A stretch of DNA of 64,000 nucleotides, from assembly GCA_905207705.1 (NCBI GenBank), contig CAJLMA010000005.1, forward strand, positions 1 through 64,000, written 5' to 3'. The notes beneath the pieces were generated by a model that ran no database searches, was not told where the DNA came from, and saw only the letters and a program-made list of their open reading frames with translations. The translations under genes were made by a program, and so were the position numbers. The DNA comes from an uncultured Prevotellaceae bacterium (GTDB taxonomy: Bacteria > Bacteroidota > Bacteroidia > Bacteroidales > Muribaculaceae). Of the stretch, positions 18,393-27,764 are shown in pieces; positions within the stretch are counted from its first letter, which is position 1, and each line of letters starts with the position of its first letter.

Positions 18393-19034
18393 ATGAATAT
18401 AATAAGGATGAGTGATGTGCTGCCGTCGGTTTTCAACGGGCGGAAGCTCGCGAGCGAGGTGTGGCAATGCGACTTGTCGTTTGAAAAAGGCCGCAACTAT
18501 CTGGTGTCGGCCGAAAGCGGGTCGGGCAAGTCTTCGTTGTGCAGTTACATTTACGGGTATCGCAGCGATTACTCGGGAAAGATAGCTTTTGACGATGACG
18601 ACATAAGCCGCTTTGACGTGGCGAGGTGGTGCGAGTTGCGTCAGCGACATTTGGCCTATTTGCCGCAGGAGTTGCGCCTTTTCCCCGAGCTGACGGCGAT
18701 TGAGAATGTTGAGTTGAAGAACAATCTGACCGGTGCAAAATCGCGAAAGGAAATAGCTGACATGTTTGAGTTGCTTGGCATAAGCGACAAGATGGATCAG
18801 CATGTGGCATTCCTGTCGATAGGCCAGCAGCAGCGAGTGGCTATAATAAGGACGTTGTGTCAGCCGTTTGATTTCATCTTGCTCGATGAACCGGTGAGCC
18901 ATCTCGATGAGTCCAACAACAGGCTTGCAGCCAAGCTGATAGCGGACGAGGCCGCTTCGCAGGGTGCCGGAATCATATCGACATCGGTGGGAAATAACGT
19001 ATTGATAAACGTGGATAGAGAGTACAGATTATGA
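18393..19034 (+). CDS. ABC transporter ATP-binding protein
   Basis: A 213-residue nucleotide-binding subunit of a MacB/LolD-type exporter. Walker A is ESGSGKSSLCS, the Q-loop YLPQELRLFP, the signature LSIGQQQRVAIIRTL, and Walker B FDFILLDEPVSHLDE. The protein is short and its signature is LSIGQ in place of LSGGQ. An internal ATG at 18408 is an alternative start. Its stop overlaps the permease start by four bases (ATGA), so the two are coupled. Confidence 0.92.
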   Translation: MNIIRMSDVLPSVFNGRKLASEVWQCDLSFEKGRNYLVSAESGSGKSSLCSYIYGYRSDYSGKIAFDDDDISRFDVARWCELRQRHLAYLPQELRLFPELTAIENVELKNNLTGAKSRKEIADMFELLGISDKMDQHVAFLSIGQQQRVAIIRTLCQPFDFILLDEPVSHLDESNNRLAAKLIADEAASQGAGIISTSVGNNVLINVDREYRL

Positions 19035-20233
19035 CGGCAAGTAAAGGAAAGAATCTATTGTGGCGTTTGTTGCGCAAGCATGTCAGTCCGTTGCAGCTTG
19101 CCGGATTTTCGGTGGCAAGCCTTGTCGGGCTGACCATCGTGGTGTTAGCCCTGCAATTTTATGGCGATGTGAGACCTGTGTTCTCGGCCGAGGACAGTTT
19201 TGTGAGCCGGGATTATATTGTGGTGACCAAACATGTGTCGGGACTTGGTTCCATGCTGGGAAGCGGAACTGAATTTAGCGAAGATGACATTGCCGACCTT
19301 GAACGACAGCCTTGGGTGAGGGAAGTGGGACGTTTTACCACATCGGAGTACGGTATTTATGCTTCGGTGATGTTCGGCGGACGTGGATTGCGCACGCAAT
19401 TGTTCTTTGAGTCGGTACCCGATAAGTTTATCGACGAATTGCCAGAAGATTGGGGATTTGACCCTGAAAATCCCAAAGTGCCTGTCATCCTCTCGCGTGA
19501 TTACCTTTCATTATATAATTTCGGCTTTGCCACCACTCAAGGGATGCCAAAGATAAGCGAAGGTATGATAGGAATGGTGCCTGTGTCGCTCGCATTGTCG
19601 GGCAATGGCAACAGGCAGGTGGTAGAAGGGCGCATAGTGGGCTTCTCAAACAGGCTTAACACCATAATCGTGCCTGAGGCGTTCATGCAGTGGAGCAACG
19701 AGAAATTTGGCGACGGAAGTGCAAAACAGCCGTCTCGGCTCATAGTCGAAGTAAGCAAGCCGGGCGATGTGGCCATAAGCGAGTATATGGACGCGCACGG
19801 GTATGAGATAGGCGGAGACAAGGCCGACAGCGGAAAGGCAAGTTATTTCCTTAATGTAACAATTGGCATCATTGTGGCCGTTGGGGCATTGATAAGCTTA
19901 TTGTCGTTCTTCGTGCTGATGTTGAGCATATATCTGTTGTTGCAGAAAAACTCACGCAAATTGCAGGACCTGTTGATGCTCGGATACACTCCGCGACAGG
20001 TGTCGGCGCCATACGTCAAGCTGGTCGTTGTTGTCAATTGTGTCGTGCTTGCGGTGTCGTGCGTGGCAGTAGCCTTGTGCCGGGCTTATTATTTGCCGGT
20101 GCTTGAGCCATTCGGCGTGTCGGGCGGCAGCGTGTTGCTGCCTGTCGTGGTGGCCGTGGTGGTGATGGGAGCAATTACATGCGGCAACATAATGGCGATA
20201 AGACGCAGAGTAGCTTCGCTGTGGCATCAATAA
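19031..20233 (+). CDS. FtsX/MacB-like ABC transporter permease
   Basis: A 400-residue inner-membrane subunit. One transmembrane helix near residue 25-45 (VASLVGLTIVVLALQFY) is followed by a periplasmic domain of about 230 residues, then three helices near 275-390 (IGIIVAVGALISLLSFFVLM, LVVVVNCVVLAVSCVAVA, VLLPVVVAVVVMGAITC). This four-helix layout is that of the FtsX/MacB family, which moves substrates within or out of the envelope without crossing the inner membrane itself. No membrane-fusion partner is encoded here. The substrate cannot be told; lipoprotein, lipid or peptide are family options. Confidence 0.88.
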   Translation: MTASKGKNLLWRLLRKHVSPLQLAGFSVASLVGLTIVVLALQFYGDVRPVFSAEDSFVSRDYIVVTKHVSGLGSMLGSGTEFSEDDIADLERQPWVREVGRFTTSEYGIYASVMFGGRGLRTQLFFESVPDKFIDELPEDWGFDPENPKVPVILSRDYLSLYNFGFATTQGMPKISEGMIGMVPVSLALSGNGNRQVVEGRIVGFSNRLNTIIVPEAFMQWSNEKFGDGSAKQPSRLIVEVSKPGDVAISEYMDAHGYEIGGDKADSGKASYFLNVTIGIIVAVGALISLLSFFVLMLSIYLLLQKNSRKLQDLLMLGYTPRQVSAPYVKLVVVVNCVVLAVSCVAVALCRAYYLPVLEPFGVSGGSVLLPVVVAVVVMGAITCGNIMAIRRRVASLWHQ

Positions 20234-20312
20234 CAAAGTGAAAGTAATTGTTTTGTTGAGATAATGATTTATATGCAAGGCCGTTGAGCCATCTTCAGTA
20301 TGAACCAGCCTG

Positions 20313-20358
20313 TGCGTTTGGCAACTGTCCAGTCTCATGTGGACAGCTACCAAACGCA
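20313..20358 (+). other. Strong two-part hairpin
   Basis: Outer arms TGCGTTTGG / CCAAACGCA (9 bp, perfect) and inner arms CTGTCC / GGACAG (6 bp, perfect), separated by a symmetric 3 by 3 internal loop; apical loop of 10 nt. It lies 80 bases after the ABC permease and 400 before susC. It could be the 3' end of the ABC transcript or a regulatory RNA. Confidence 0.6.
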
Positions 20359-20361
20359 TTT

Positions 20362-20385
20362 AACATTTTAACAAAATGTTTTTAG
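20362..20385 (+). terminator. Likely terminator of the ABC exporter operon
   Basis: AACATTTT / AAAATGTT with a 3-nt loop, followed by TTTTA. The stem is all A/T except one C-G pair, so strength is uncertain. Confidence 0.5.
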
Positions 20386-20755
20386 CCATAGTTAAATGTT
20401 CCATTTTCCATGATAAAAAGGATGTATAATTGAGAAAATAATGTTTAATTTGTGACAATAATATGAACTTTTTAGTTGTTGCACTTGACTAAAAAGCCTG
20501 AATGCTAAAAAACTAATACCCGTTACGATTTAAAAGGAACGGTAAAGAAGCAAGCCAGATACCTATGATTATGATGAATCATGAAAACAACCGTGATTTG
20601 TAGGGGACATTCCGTGGTCATAATATTTGGGAGGCGGCTGCGACTACATTCAAGCCTTGTGCATGTGGCTGCTGTCATGTGTGATACTTAAAACGGAATA
20701 TGAAGAAAAGAGAGAATTAACGTAAACCCAAATGTAAAACTAAAAACATTCTTGC

Positions 20756-23700
20756 ATGAAGAACATTTGTTTCCAAATGAATCGGAAAGCATGGCTGGTG
20801 CTGTTGTTTGCAATATGCCTTGCTTTTCCTGCATTAGCGCAAAAGATTTCTGTACAAGGTACAGTGGTCGATGCCACCGGAGAGCCTTTGATTGGGGCCA
20901 GCGTCATGGCGCAAGGCACAACGTCGGGCACTGCTACTGATTTTGACGGCAAGTTCGTCATCGAAGTAGACCCAAATGCCACTCTTGTGGTTTCGTATGT
21001 GGGCTATGAGCCGCAAAATGTTGCGGTCGAAGGTCGCACAACAATCAAAGTCACCCTTCAAGAAAGCGCATTGATGCTTGAAGAGGTTGTAGCCATCGGT
21101 TATGGTACAGTTAAGAAAGAAGATGCCACCGGTTCGGTGTCGACAATCAAGCCTACCGAAATTCAAGCCGGACTTTCGGCTTCGGTACAAGACCTGTTGG
21201 TCGGTCAGACCCCGGGTGTCGTAGTAACTCCGTCGGCAGGTCCTGAAGGTTCAGGAACAATCCGCATTAGGGGGGGGTCGTCGTTAAACGCTAATAATGA
21301 CCCACTTATCGTGCTCGATGGGGTGCCATTGAGCAACCAAGGCACGCAAGGTATGGGCAATGCGCTTGCCATGATTTCACCCGACAACATCGAGACGATG
21401 ACAGTGTTGAAGGATGCTTCGGCAACCGCGATTTATGGTTCACGCGCATCAAACGGCGTAATCATCATAACCACCAAGAAGGGACAAGCCGGCAAACCCC
21501 AAGTGAACTTCTCGGCAACAATGACTGTTAACACTGCACGCAAGACATGGGACGTGCTTTCGGCCGGCGAATGGAAGGATCTCATGGCTTCTTACTGGGG
21601 TGCAAACCATGAAATAATGGGCTATATGGGCAATGCCGACACCAATTGGCAAGATGAAGTTTTGCGCACTACTGTTTCGCAAGACTACAGCTTGAGCGTT
21701 GGTGGGAAAGCAGGCTTCTTGCCTTATCGCGTCGCTGTCACTTATACAGGCAATGACGGTATCTTGAAAAATTCTGCGATGGACCGTGTTACAGTAGGAT
21801 TGAACCTTACGCCGGAATTTTTTGACGGCAAGTTGAAAGTTCAAGCCAACGTGAAAGGTTACTATATCGAAAACCAATTCTCCGACACCGGCGCTGTAGG
21901 TTCTGCCCTTTCAATGAACCCGACTATTCCTGTTCACACCGATTATCCTATGGCTGAAGGCTCGGTGGACGGTTATAAGTTGTTCAACGGTTACACCACT
22001 TATATGCGTGGCGGAATATTCAACACCGAAGGTGTGAATAACCCTCTTGCAATGATAGAAAGCGTTGACAATGTGGCAAAGATATGGCGAAGCAACGGTA
22101 ACTTGCAGCTCGACTATGCGTTGCATTTCCTTCCTGAATTACGCTTCAACTTGAACCTCGGTTACGACATAAGCAAGACAGACGAGCACAAGATCACCGC
22201 TCCAAACTCTCCTGTAGCTTGGGACAGCTATTTCCAAGATGGTGCAGGAACCGACTTGTATACTTATCAGTACAGGGCCAACACGTTGCTCGATTTCTAT
22301 GCCAACTATAAGAAATATTTCGACGTTATACAATCCGATATAGATGTTACTGCCGGTTATTCTTGGCAATATTTCTATGGCAAGGGTCATAATAACGGCT
22401 CATTGTTCACTTCAAACGGATTTGCAATCACTCAGGATGCCGATGGCAATTACTTGCTTTCGGAAGGAACTCAACGTCAAGGCACGACAGCCGACAGTGA
22501 AGAAGAAACTTATTGGAAGAACCACTATCAACTTGTTTCGTTCTTCGGACGTTTGAACTATACTCTCATGGATCGTTACTTGTTGACATTCACGATGCGT
22601 GCCGACGGTACTTCGCGCTTCTCTAAGGACAATCGCTGGGGTACATTCCCGTCACTCGCCCTCGGATGGAAGATTTCGGAAGAAGAATGGATGGAAGGCA
22701 CTAAGGACTGGATGAACGAATTCAAGTTGCGCCTCGGTTGGGGTGTAACAGGTCAACAAGACCTTGGCGACTCTTACTTCCCATATATGGCAATTTACCA
22801 AGCATCTACCATAGGTTCTTATTATCCTTGGCTCGATGGCCGTGGCGGTTGGATGTCAACCCTTTATCCGCAAGGCTATGACAGCAGTTTGAAGTGGGAG
22901 GAAACTACCACATGGAATGCCGGTCTTGACTTCGGATTCTTGAACAACCGCATCACCGCAGCCCTTGATTTCTACTATCGCGAGACAAAAGACTTGTTGA
23001 GCTATGTTACAATTCCTGTAGGTTCGGCTACTACCAACATGCTTAACCAGAACATCGGTTCTCTTGAAAACATGGGTGTTGAATTTGGTATCACAGCCCG
23101 TCCTATCGTTACCAAGGACTTCACTTGGACTGTAAATTACAATGTGGCATGGAACCGTAATGAAATCACTAAGTTGAACAATGATGGTTCTTATGTTACC
23201 ACAGGCGGTATTTCAGGTCCTACTGGAAATACTTGTCAAGTTCACGCTGTGGGATATCCTGCCAACTCGTTCTTCTTGTATGAACAAGTTTATGATGAAA
23301 ACGGCCTTCCTATTGAAGGCGTATTCGTTGACCAAAACGGCGACAATGTAATCGACGATGACGATAAGGTAATCAACAAGAGCCCGGATCCAAAGGTTAC
23401 CATGACATTTGGTTCTACTTTCAATTACAAGAACTGGGACTTCGGTTTCAACTTGCGTGCAAGCATCGGCAACTATGTTTATGCCAATGTATTGTCGGAC
23501 AAGACCACTCTTAACCGTACATACCGCAACAGCTCTCCGAGCAACTTGATTGATAGCGATTTCTATTTCGACGGCGGGCTCTCTACTGCAAACCTTTACA
23601 TGAGCGACTATTGGTTGCGTAATGGCAGTTTCTTGCGTTGTGAAAACATCACGGTGGGTTATACTTGGCCTTCATTGCTGAAGGATCAATTGAGATTGCG

Positions 23701-23836
23701 CCTATACGGTGCCGTTCAAAACCCGTTTGTTATCACGAAGTATGACGGTCTTGATCCTGAAGTGTTCGGCGGTATAGACAACAACATTTATCCGCGTCCT
23801 ATAACATTCACTCTCGGCCTTGTTGCAACATTCTAA
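20756..23836 (+). CDS. SusC/RagA-type TonB-dependent outer-membrane receptor
   Basis: A 1026-residue outer-membrane importer for oligosaccharides, or peptides in RagA relatives. A signal peptide (cleavage near FPALAQK) is followed by a carboxypeptidase-regulatory-like domain at about 30-110 (VQGTVVDATGEPLIGASVMA), the SusC hallmark sequence LEEVVAIGYGTVKKEDATGS, a plug domain (VQDLLVGQTPGVVV, IRIRGGSSLNANNDPLIVLD), and a long barrel ending in TFTLGLVATF. There is no STN domain, so it is not a hybrid signalling receptor. A second ATG at 20777 also begins a good signal peptide. susD follows 45 bases downstream. Confidence 0.96.
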   Translation: MKNICFQMNRKAWLVLLFAICLAFPALAQKISVQGTVVDATGEPLIGASVMAQGTTSGTATDFDGKFVIEVDPNATLVVSYVGYEPQNVAVEGRTTIKVTLQESALMLEEVVAIGYGTVKKEDATGSVSTIKPTEIQAGLSASVQDLLVGQTPGVVVTPSAGPEGSGTIRIRGGSSLNANNDPLIVLDGVPLSNQGTQGMGNALAMISPDNIETMTVLKDASATAIYGSRASNGVIIITTKKGQAGKPQVNFSATMTVNTARKTWDVLSAGEWKDLMASYWGANHEIMGYMGNADTNWQDEVLRTTVSQDYSLSVGGKAGFLPYRVAVTYTGNDGILKNSAMDRVTVGLNLTPEFFDGKLKVQANVKGYYIENQFSDTGAVGSALSMNPTIPVHTDYPMAEGSVDGYKLFNGYTTYMRGGIFNTEGVNNPLAMIESVDNVAKIWRSNGNLQLDYALHFLPELRFNLNLGYDISKTDEHKITAPNSPVAWDSYFQDGAGTDLYTYQYRANTLLDFYANYKKYFDVIQSDIDVTAGYSWQYFYGKGHNNGSLFTSNGFAITQDADGNYLLSEGTQRQGTTADSEEETYWKNHYQLVSFFGRLNYTLMDRYLLTFTMRADGTSRFSKDNRWGTFPSLALGWKISEEEWMEGTKDWMNEFKLRLGWGVTGQQDLGDSYFPYMAIYQASTIGSYYPWLDGRGGWMSTLYPQGYDSSLKWEETTTWNAGLDFGFLNNRITAALDFYYRETKDLLSYVTIPVGSATTNMLNQNIGSLENMGVEFGITARPIVTKDFTWTVNYNVAWNRNEITKLNNDGSYVTTGGISGPTGNTCQVHAVGYPANSFFLYEQVYDENGLPIEGVFVDQNGDNVIDDDDKVINKSPDPKVTMTFGSTFNYKNWDFGFNLRASIGNYVYANVLSDKTTLNRTYRNSSPSNLIDSDFYFDGGLSTANLYMSDYWLRNGSFLRCENITVGYTWPSLLKDQLRLRLYGAVQNPFVITKYDGLDPEVFGGIDNNIYPRPITFTLGLVATF

Positions 23837-23881
23837 ACAATGCAAGTGTTTTTAACCAACAAAATAAAGAGGATAAAATAT

Positions 23882-25600
23882 ATGAAATCTATAAATAAAA
23901 TATTTTCCATTCTTGGCGTGTCGCTTGCATTAGGCATGTCGTCATGCGTTGGCGATTTGGACTTGCTGCCAATTGACCCGAATCAAATGACAGCCGACAA
24001 ATTTGCCGAAAATCCGTCGGAATATATCATGCAGGTAATGGGTAAGTGCTATTCAGGTCTTGCAGTTTCCGGCCAAACCGGTCCTGACGGTGCTTCTGAT
24101 ATTTCAGGTCTCGACGGTGGTACAAGCCAGTACACTCGCGCATTGTTCATGATGAACGAATTCACTACCGACGAGTCGAAGTGGATATATGCCGATGCCG
24201 GTGTTATCGACTTGAATACTAACACTTGGGGTAACGGTAACGCCAATGTGTTTGGTACTTATAGCCGTCTATATGTACATATAGCGATATGCAACGATTT
24301 CCTCCGTCTTGTAGACGCAGGTAACTTGAGTGACCTTGGTATCGCAGTTGATGCAACATTGCAGGCTACCATCGACCAATATAAACTCGAAGCTCGTGCA
24401 TTGCGTGCCATGAGCTACTATTGGGCTCTCGACTTGTTCGGCAATTCGGGTTTCATAGATGAAACATCTCCTGCCGGAACTGCTCCGGTGCAATACACTC
24501 GTCAACAGTTGTATGACTGGCTTGCAGCCGAATTGGAAGATCTTGTTGCTTCATTCCCCGACACGACTCCTATTTACGGCCGCGTAGGCAAGGATGGCGT
24601 TGAAGCGTTGCTTGCCCGTCTTTACCTAAATGCCGAGGTTTATACCGGTACCCCTGCCTACGACAAGTGCTCGCAACACTGCGCAAACATCATAGCCCGA
24701 CACAAGGGTGGCGGTTATGACGGTTCTGGTCTTGCCAACCATTACTTGTATCTCTTCTGTGGTGACAATGACGTTTACATGCCGGGTGGAGGAAATGATG
24801 CCGAAAATGAAATACTTTGGGGTATTCCATACGATAGCGAAAATATCCAACCTTATGGCGGAACAACTTTCTTGTGCAAAGCTGGATTGATTGAGTCGAG
24901 TAAAGATGCTGATGGTGAGGGATATGAAATGCACGCAATAGATTATGGTATTTCAGGACCGTGGGGTTGTATGCACGCAACATCCCAATTCTCCGACAAG
25001 TTTACTGCCAATCCTGAAGATATCCGCTGGTCTATGTGGTGCAAGGACGAAGAAGGGTTCACTAAAGAGAATACCGACTTCTATACTTTTAACAACGGAT
25101 ACGGAGTTGTCAAGTTCACCAACTTGTTGAAGGGAACAAATGGTGATTGGAGTACTGAGAACGGTGGCATTTATGACCCGACAGGCCAAATCCAAGGCCG
25201 TGCGGAAACATTCCCTGACACCGACCTTCCTTTGCTTCGCCTTGCCGATGTTTACTTGATGTATGCCGAGTCCAATATCGTGGGCAATGCCGGTGATGCT
25301 TCACTCGCTTTGGAATATGTCAACTACGTTCGTGGCCGTGCAGGCGTTAGCGATTGGACAAGCCGCGACATGACTGCCGACAACATCCTTGACGAACGTT
25401 GCCGTGAATTGTATTGGGAATTGACCCGCCGCAGCGACCTTATCCGTCATGGTAAGTTCTCGGGCAACAGTTACAACTGGGCATGGAAGAACAACCAATT
25501 GAACGGTGCGGGATTTGCTTCTTACATGGACTTGTTCCCAATACCGACCAACGTAATTGCAGCTCAGCCTTATTTCGAACAAAATGAAGGTTATAATTGA
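23882..25600 (+). CDS. SusD/RagB-type outer-membrane glycan-binding lipoprotein
   Basis: A 572-residue surface lipoprotein that caps the SusC channel. The lipobox is LGMSSCVGD. SusD traits include the TPR-rich middle (LEARALRAMSYYWALDLFGN), TRQQLYDWLAAELED, RLADVYLMYAESNI, and the C-terminal LDERCRELYWELTRRSDLIR and GFASYMDLFPIP. ATG 23882 starts a proper lipoprotein signal; 14 earlier codons are open but untypical. It is co-transcribed with the SusC gene, and a SusE-like gene follows 22 bases later. Confidence 0.96.
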   Translation: MKSINKIFSILGVSLALGMSSCVGDLDLLPIDPNQMTADKFAENPSEYIMQVMGKCYSGLAVSGQTGPDGASDISGLDGGTSQYTRALFMMNEFTTDESKWIYADAGVIDLNTNTWGNGNANVFGTYSRLYVHIAICNDFLRLVDAGNLSDLGIAVDATLQATIDQYKLEARALRAMSYYWALDLFGNSGFIDETSPAGTAPVQYTRQQLYDWLAAELEDLVASFPDTTPIYGRVGKDGVEALLARLYLNAEVYTGTPAYDKCSQHCANIIARHKGGGYDGSGLANHYLYLFCGDNDVYMPGGGNDAENEILWGIPYDSENIQPYGGTTFLCKAGLIESSKDADGEGYEMHAIDYGISGPWGCMHATSQFSDKFTANPEDIRWSMWCKDEEGFTKENTDFYTFNNGYGVVKFTNLLKGTNGDWSTENGGIYDPTGQIQGRAETFPDTDLPLLRLADVYLMYAESNIVGNAGDASLALEYVNYVRGRAGVSDWTSRDMTADNILDERCRELYWELTRRSDLIRHGKFSGNSYNWAWKNNQLNGAGFASYMDLFPIPTNVIAAQPYFEQNEGYN

Positions 25601-25622
25601 TTAAAAACTTTTTATAGCAGAC

Positions 25623-27167
25623 ATGAAAACAAAAATTTTAAATATACTTCTGTTGTTTGCAGTAGCAATAGGGTTTGCTGCTTGTAACGAAGATACCGAA
25701 CCGATGTTGTCTCGGATAAGCGACGGGCAGTTGAATGCGCCAAGCGCGACCGATGTCGTATTGACAAGAGAACAAGCTGCTGCCGAGGCTCTGACATTGT
25801 CGTGGGTTGCTCCTGAATACAATGTAGAAGTCGCACAATCTTTTGAATTGGAATTCTCCCTTACCGAGGATTTTGCAACACCTGTCCAAGCTACAGTGTC
25901 CAGCGAGAAAGAGCATACGTTCACTGTAGAAGACCTGAACACGGTTATCAACACGATGACTACCGTTACCGAGGGCATGGCTCCTGTGACTGTTTACGCT
26001 CGCGTGCAATTTGCATTGAACAGTGAAGAATCTCGCACAGTCATTTCAAATATTGTCAGCTTTAATGTCACTCCTTATCCTGCCGAGGCTAAGTTGTATG
26101 TAATCGGTACTCCTAACGGATGGGACATCAACAATGGCGATGTATTCTTGACATCTCAAGACGGCAAGGTATTCTCTGGAGTGCTTACACTTGAAGACAA
26201 TCCGCAATTCCGCTTCTACAGCTCGCTTGGCGACTGGGAGACTGGTTCTTACGGTGCGCGTGAAGCCGATGGCGACAATATCGACATCTCGGCCGAATTC
26301 AAGAACGGCGTTTATGAAGGTCCGATTGTAAACGGCAAGGGTAACTGGGGATTTGCCAATGGTGGTGTTTATGAAATTACCGTTGATATCGAAGCAATGA
26401 CCCTCCGCATCGAAAGCACTACCAACAATCCGAAGATTTACCTCGTGGGTACTCCTAACGGATGGAACGTGGGCGACGATTCTTGTCCGCTCGAATGCTC
26501 GACAGGCGATGAGGTATATGTAGGTGTATTCGAAATTGCCGACAATTCTGGATTCCGTTTCTACAGGGAAGTAGACGGCAACTGGGACAATGGAACTTCA
26601 ATGGGTGCTCGTGAAACTGATGGCGACAACATCAACATCAGCGACCAGTTTGTCGACGGCGTATTTGAAGGCCCGATGGTAATGGGTAAAGGCAACTGGG
26701 AAATCACTACAGGCGGTATTTACACATTGACCGTGGATGTTGCCAACATGACCGTTAAATTTGAGCAAGGCGGCACATTGCCGGGCGGTGACGAAGATGA
26801 AGGTGAAGAACCGGTCGGAGAGGATGCCATGTATGTCATCGGCAACATTACCGATTGGGATATGAGCGGTACTGCCGGCAAGCTTGAACTAACGAGCGAC
26901 GCGGGCGTTTACGCAGGCGTGTTGACATTGCCCGACAGCGGAGACGGAAGCTCTTATTTCCGCGTATATGCCGCACTCGGTGGAGCAAACGCTGATTCAT
27001 ATGGCCCGGCTTCAACTGAAGCTGACGAGGAAATCGTGATGACCGACGGTTTTGCTGAAGTAACGATTGTTAAAGGTAATGCAGGCAAAGCGTTCAAGAT
27101 TGCTGCCGGAACCTACTCAATAACAGTTGATACCAATGCCAACTTGATGTTCATAGAGCCGGCATGA
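25623..27167 (+). CDS. SusE/SusF-like outer-membrane starch-binding lipoprotein
   Basis: A 514-residue lipoprotein with lipobox GFAACNED. The N-terminal 140 residues are the SusE Ig-like domain (LTREQAAAEALTLSWVAPEY). Three tandem carbohydrate-binding modules follow at about 155-265, 266-380 and 395-514. The first two share LYVIGTPNGWD and IYLVGTPNGWN openings and FRFYSSLGDW / FRFYREVDGNW middles; the third opens MYVIGNITDWDMSG. A Gly/Glu/Asp-rich linker (PGGDEDEGEEPVGEDA) precedes the third. Modules of this type bind alpha-glucan in SusE/SusF, so starch or a related glucan is the likely ligand. It closes the operon. Confidence 0.9.
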   Translation: MKTKILNILLLFAVAIGFAACNEDTEPMLSRISDGQLNAPSATDVVLTREQAAAEALTLSWVAPEYNVEVAQSFELEFSLTEDFATPVQATVSSEKEHTFTVEDLNTVINTMTTVTEGMAPVTVYARVQFALNSEESRTVISNIVSFNVTPYPAEAKLYVIGTPNGWDINNGDVFLTSQDGKVFSGVLTLEDNPQFRFYSSLGDWETGSYGAREADGDNIDISAEFKNGVYEGPIVNGKGNWGFANGGVYEITVDIEAMTLRIESTTNNPKIYLVGTPNGWNVGDDSCPLECSTGDEVYVGVFEIADNSGFRFYREVDGNWDNGTSMGARETDGDNINISDQFVDGVFEGPMVMGKGNWEITTGGIYTLTVDVANMTVKFEQGGTLPGGDEDEGEEPVGEDAMYVIGNITDWDMSGTAGKLELTSDAGVYAGVLTLPDSGDGSSYFRVYAALGGANADSYGPASTEADEEIVMTDGFAEVTIVKGNAGKAFKIAAGTYSITVDTNANLMFIEPA

Positions 27168-27216
27168 TGAAACTTGACGGCAATCGGTATTAAGCCGGTT
27201 TTTAAATAAAAGATAG

Positions 27217-27242
27217 GCCCCGGAAGCAGCAGCTTTCGGGGC
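27217..27242 (+). terminator. Terminator of the SusCDE operon
   Basis: GCCCCGGAAGC / GCTTTCGGGGC (one G-U pair) around an AGCA tetraloop, followed by TTGTTCTTTG. Confidence 0.75.
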
Positions 27243-27324
27243 TTGTTCTTTGCTGTTGCCGGATAGCGATGTGCGGCCGGAACTTTTTCATGTCAATTTA
27301 TCACTTGTAATCTCCTCTCCATTG

Positions 27325-27417
27325 TAGGGACGCATGGTTCGTGCGTCTGCAATATAACGTAATATAATATTGTGCAACAGCAAGGTGTCATACGGATGCA
27401 CGAGCCGTGCGTCCCTA
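27325..27417. repeat. REP-like imperfect inverted repeat, TAGGGACGCA type
   Basis: The left arm (27325-27348) begins TAGGGACGCA, then TGGTTCGTGCGTCT. The right arm (27394-27417) is its near-exact reverse complement, ending TGCGTCCCTA, with a few mismatches. The arms are 45 bases apart. The sequence type (TAGGGACGCACGGCTCGTGC on the complement) resembles dispersed intergenic palindromes I associate with Bacteroidetes genomes. Only one copy is in the window. Confidence 0.65.
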
Positions 27418-27707
27418 TGTTCCATTCAGCTTGTGGAGAACCATATTGGATTTACATGTGGACACCATTATAATTGAGATGCTAATTTGCTTGGCTCGAT
27501 TGTTGGCGGAAATGATAACCGCAACAGTAGTGCTGTTTTTCGTAGAGGGCGTATCAATAATTTGTTTAAATATCATGTTTGCAATTTTGGCACACCATAA
27601 TTACAATGGCGTGACAAAATATTGCTGCCGTTGAAAAATGCGACTCTGCGTTTCATTCGGCAAGCTATGGCTCTTTTCGTTGATGGCAATAATCATGGCA
27701 TAAAAAT

Positions 27708-27739
27708 AGCCGGAACCTGAAAGTTTTCAGATTCCGGCT
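27708..27739 (-). terminator. Terminator of the C10 protease gene
   Basis: Stem AGCCGGAA...CTGAAA paired with TTTTCAG...TTCCGGCT (one mismatch). Read on the minus strand it ends in TATTTTTATG, a good T tract, 25 bases after the stop of the protease gene. Confidence 0.8.
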
Positions 27740-27764
27740 TTCCTAATAACTATTGTTCTTGCAC

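Larger units (their letters stand above)
20234..20755. other. 522-base leader region upstream of susC with several inverted repeats
   Basis: No gene. It contains a two-part hairpin at 20313-20358, an AT-only hairpin with T tract at 20362-20385, a perfect 9-bp repeat CTTTTTAGT / ACTAAAAAG at 20468-20496, and a 6-bp repeat ATGATT / AATCAT at 20565-20582. I found no exact TAnnTTTG box close to susC. Confidence 0.5.
27168..27764. other. 597-base convergent intergenic region with a REP-like inverted repeat
   Basis: It holds the terminator of the SusCDE operon, a 93-base inverted repeat (27325-27417) and the terminator of the C10 protease gene. The 290 bases between show nothing supportable; a 75-codon open frame at 27407-27634 has no coding character. 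Confidence 0.6.

Noticed and set aside
27407..27634. 75-codon open frame after the SusCDE operon
   Set aside because: It starts inside the REP-like repeat, has no ribosome-binding site, and its residues show no domain or coding character.
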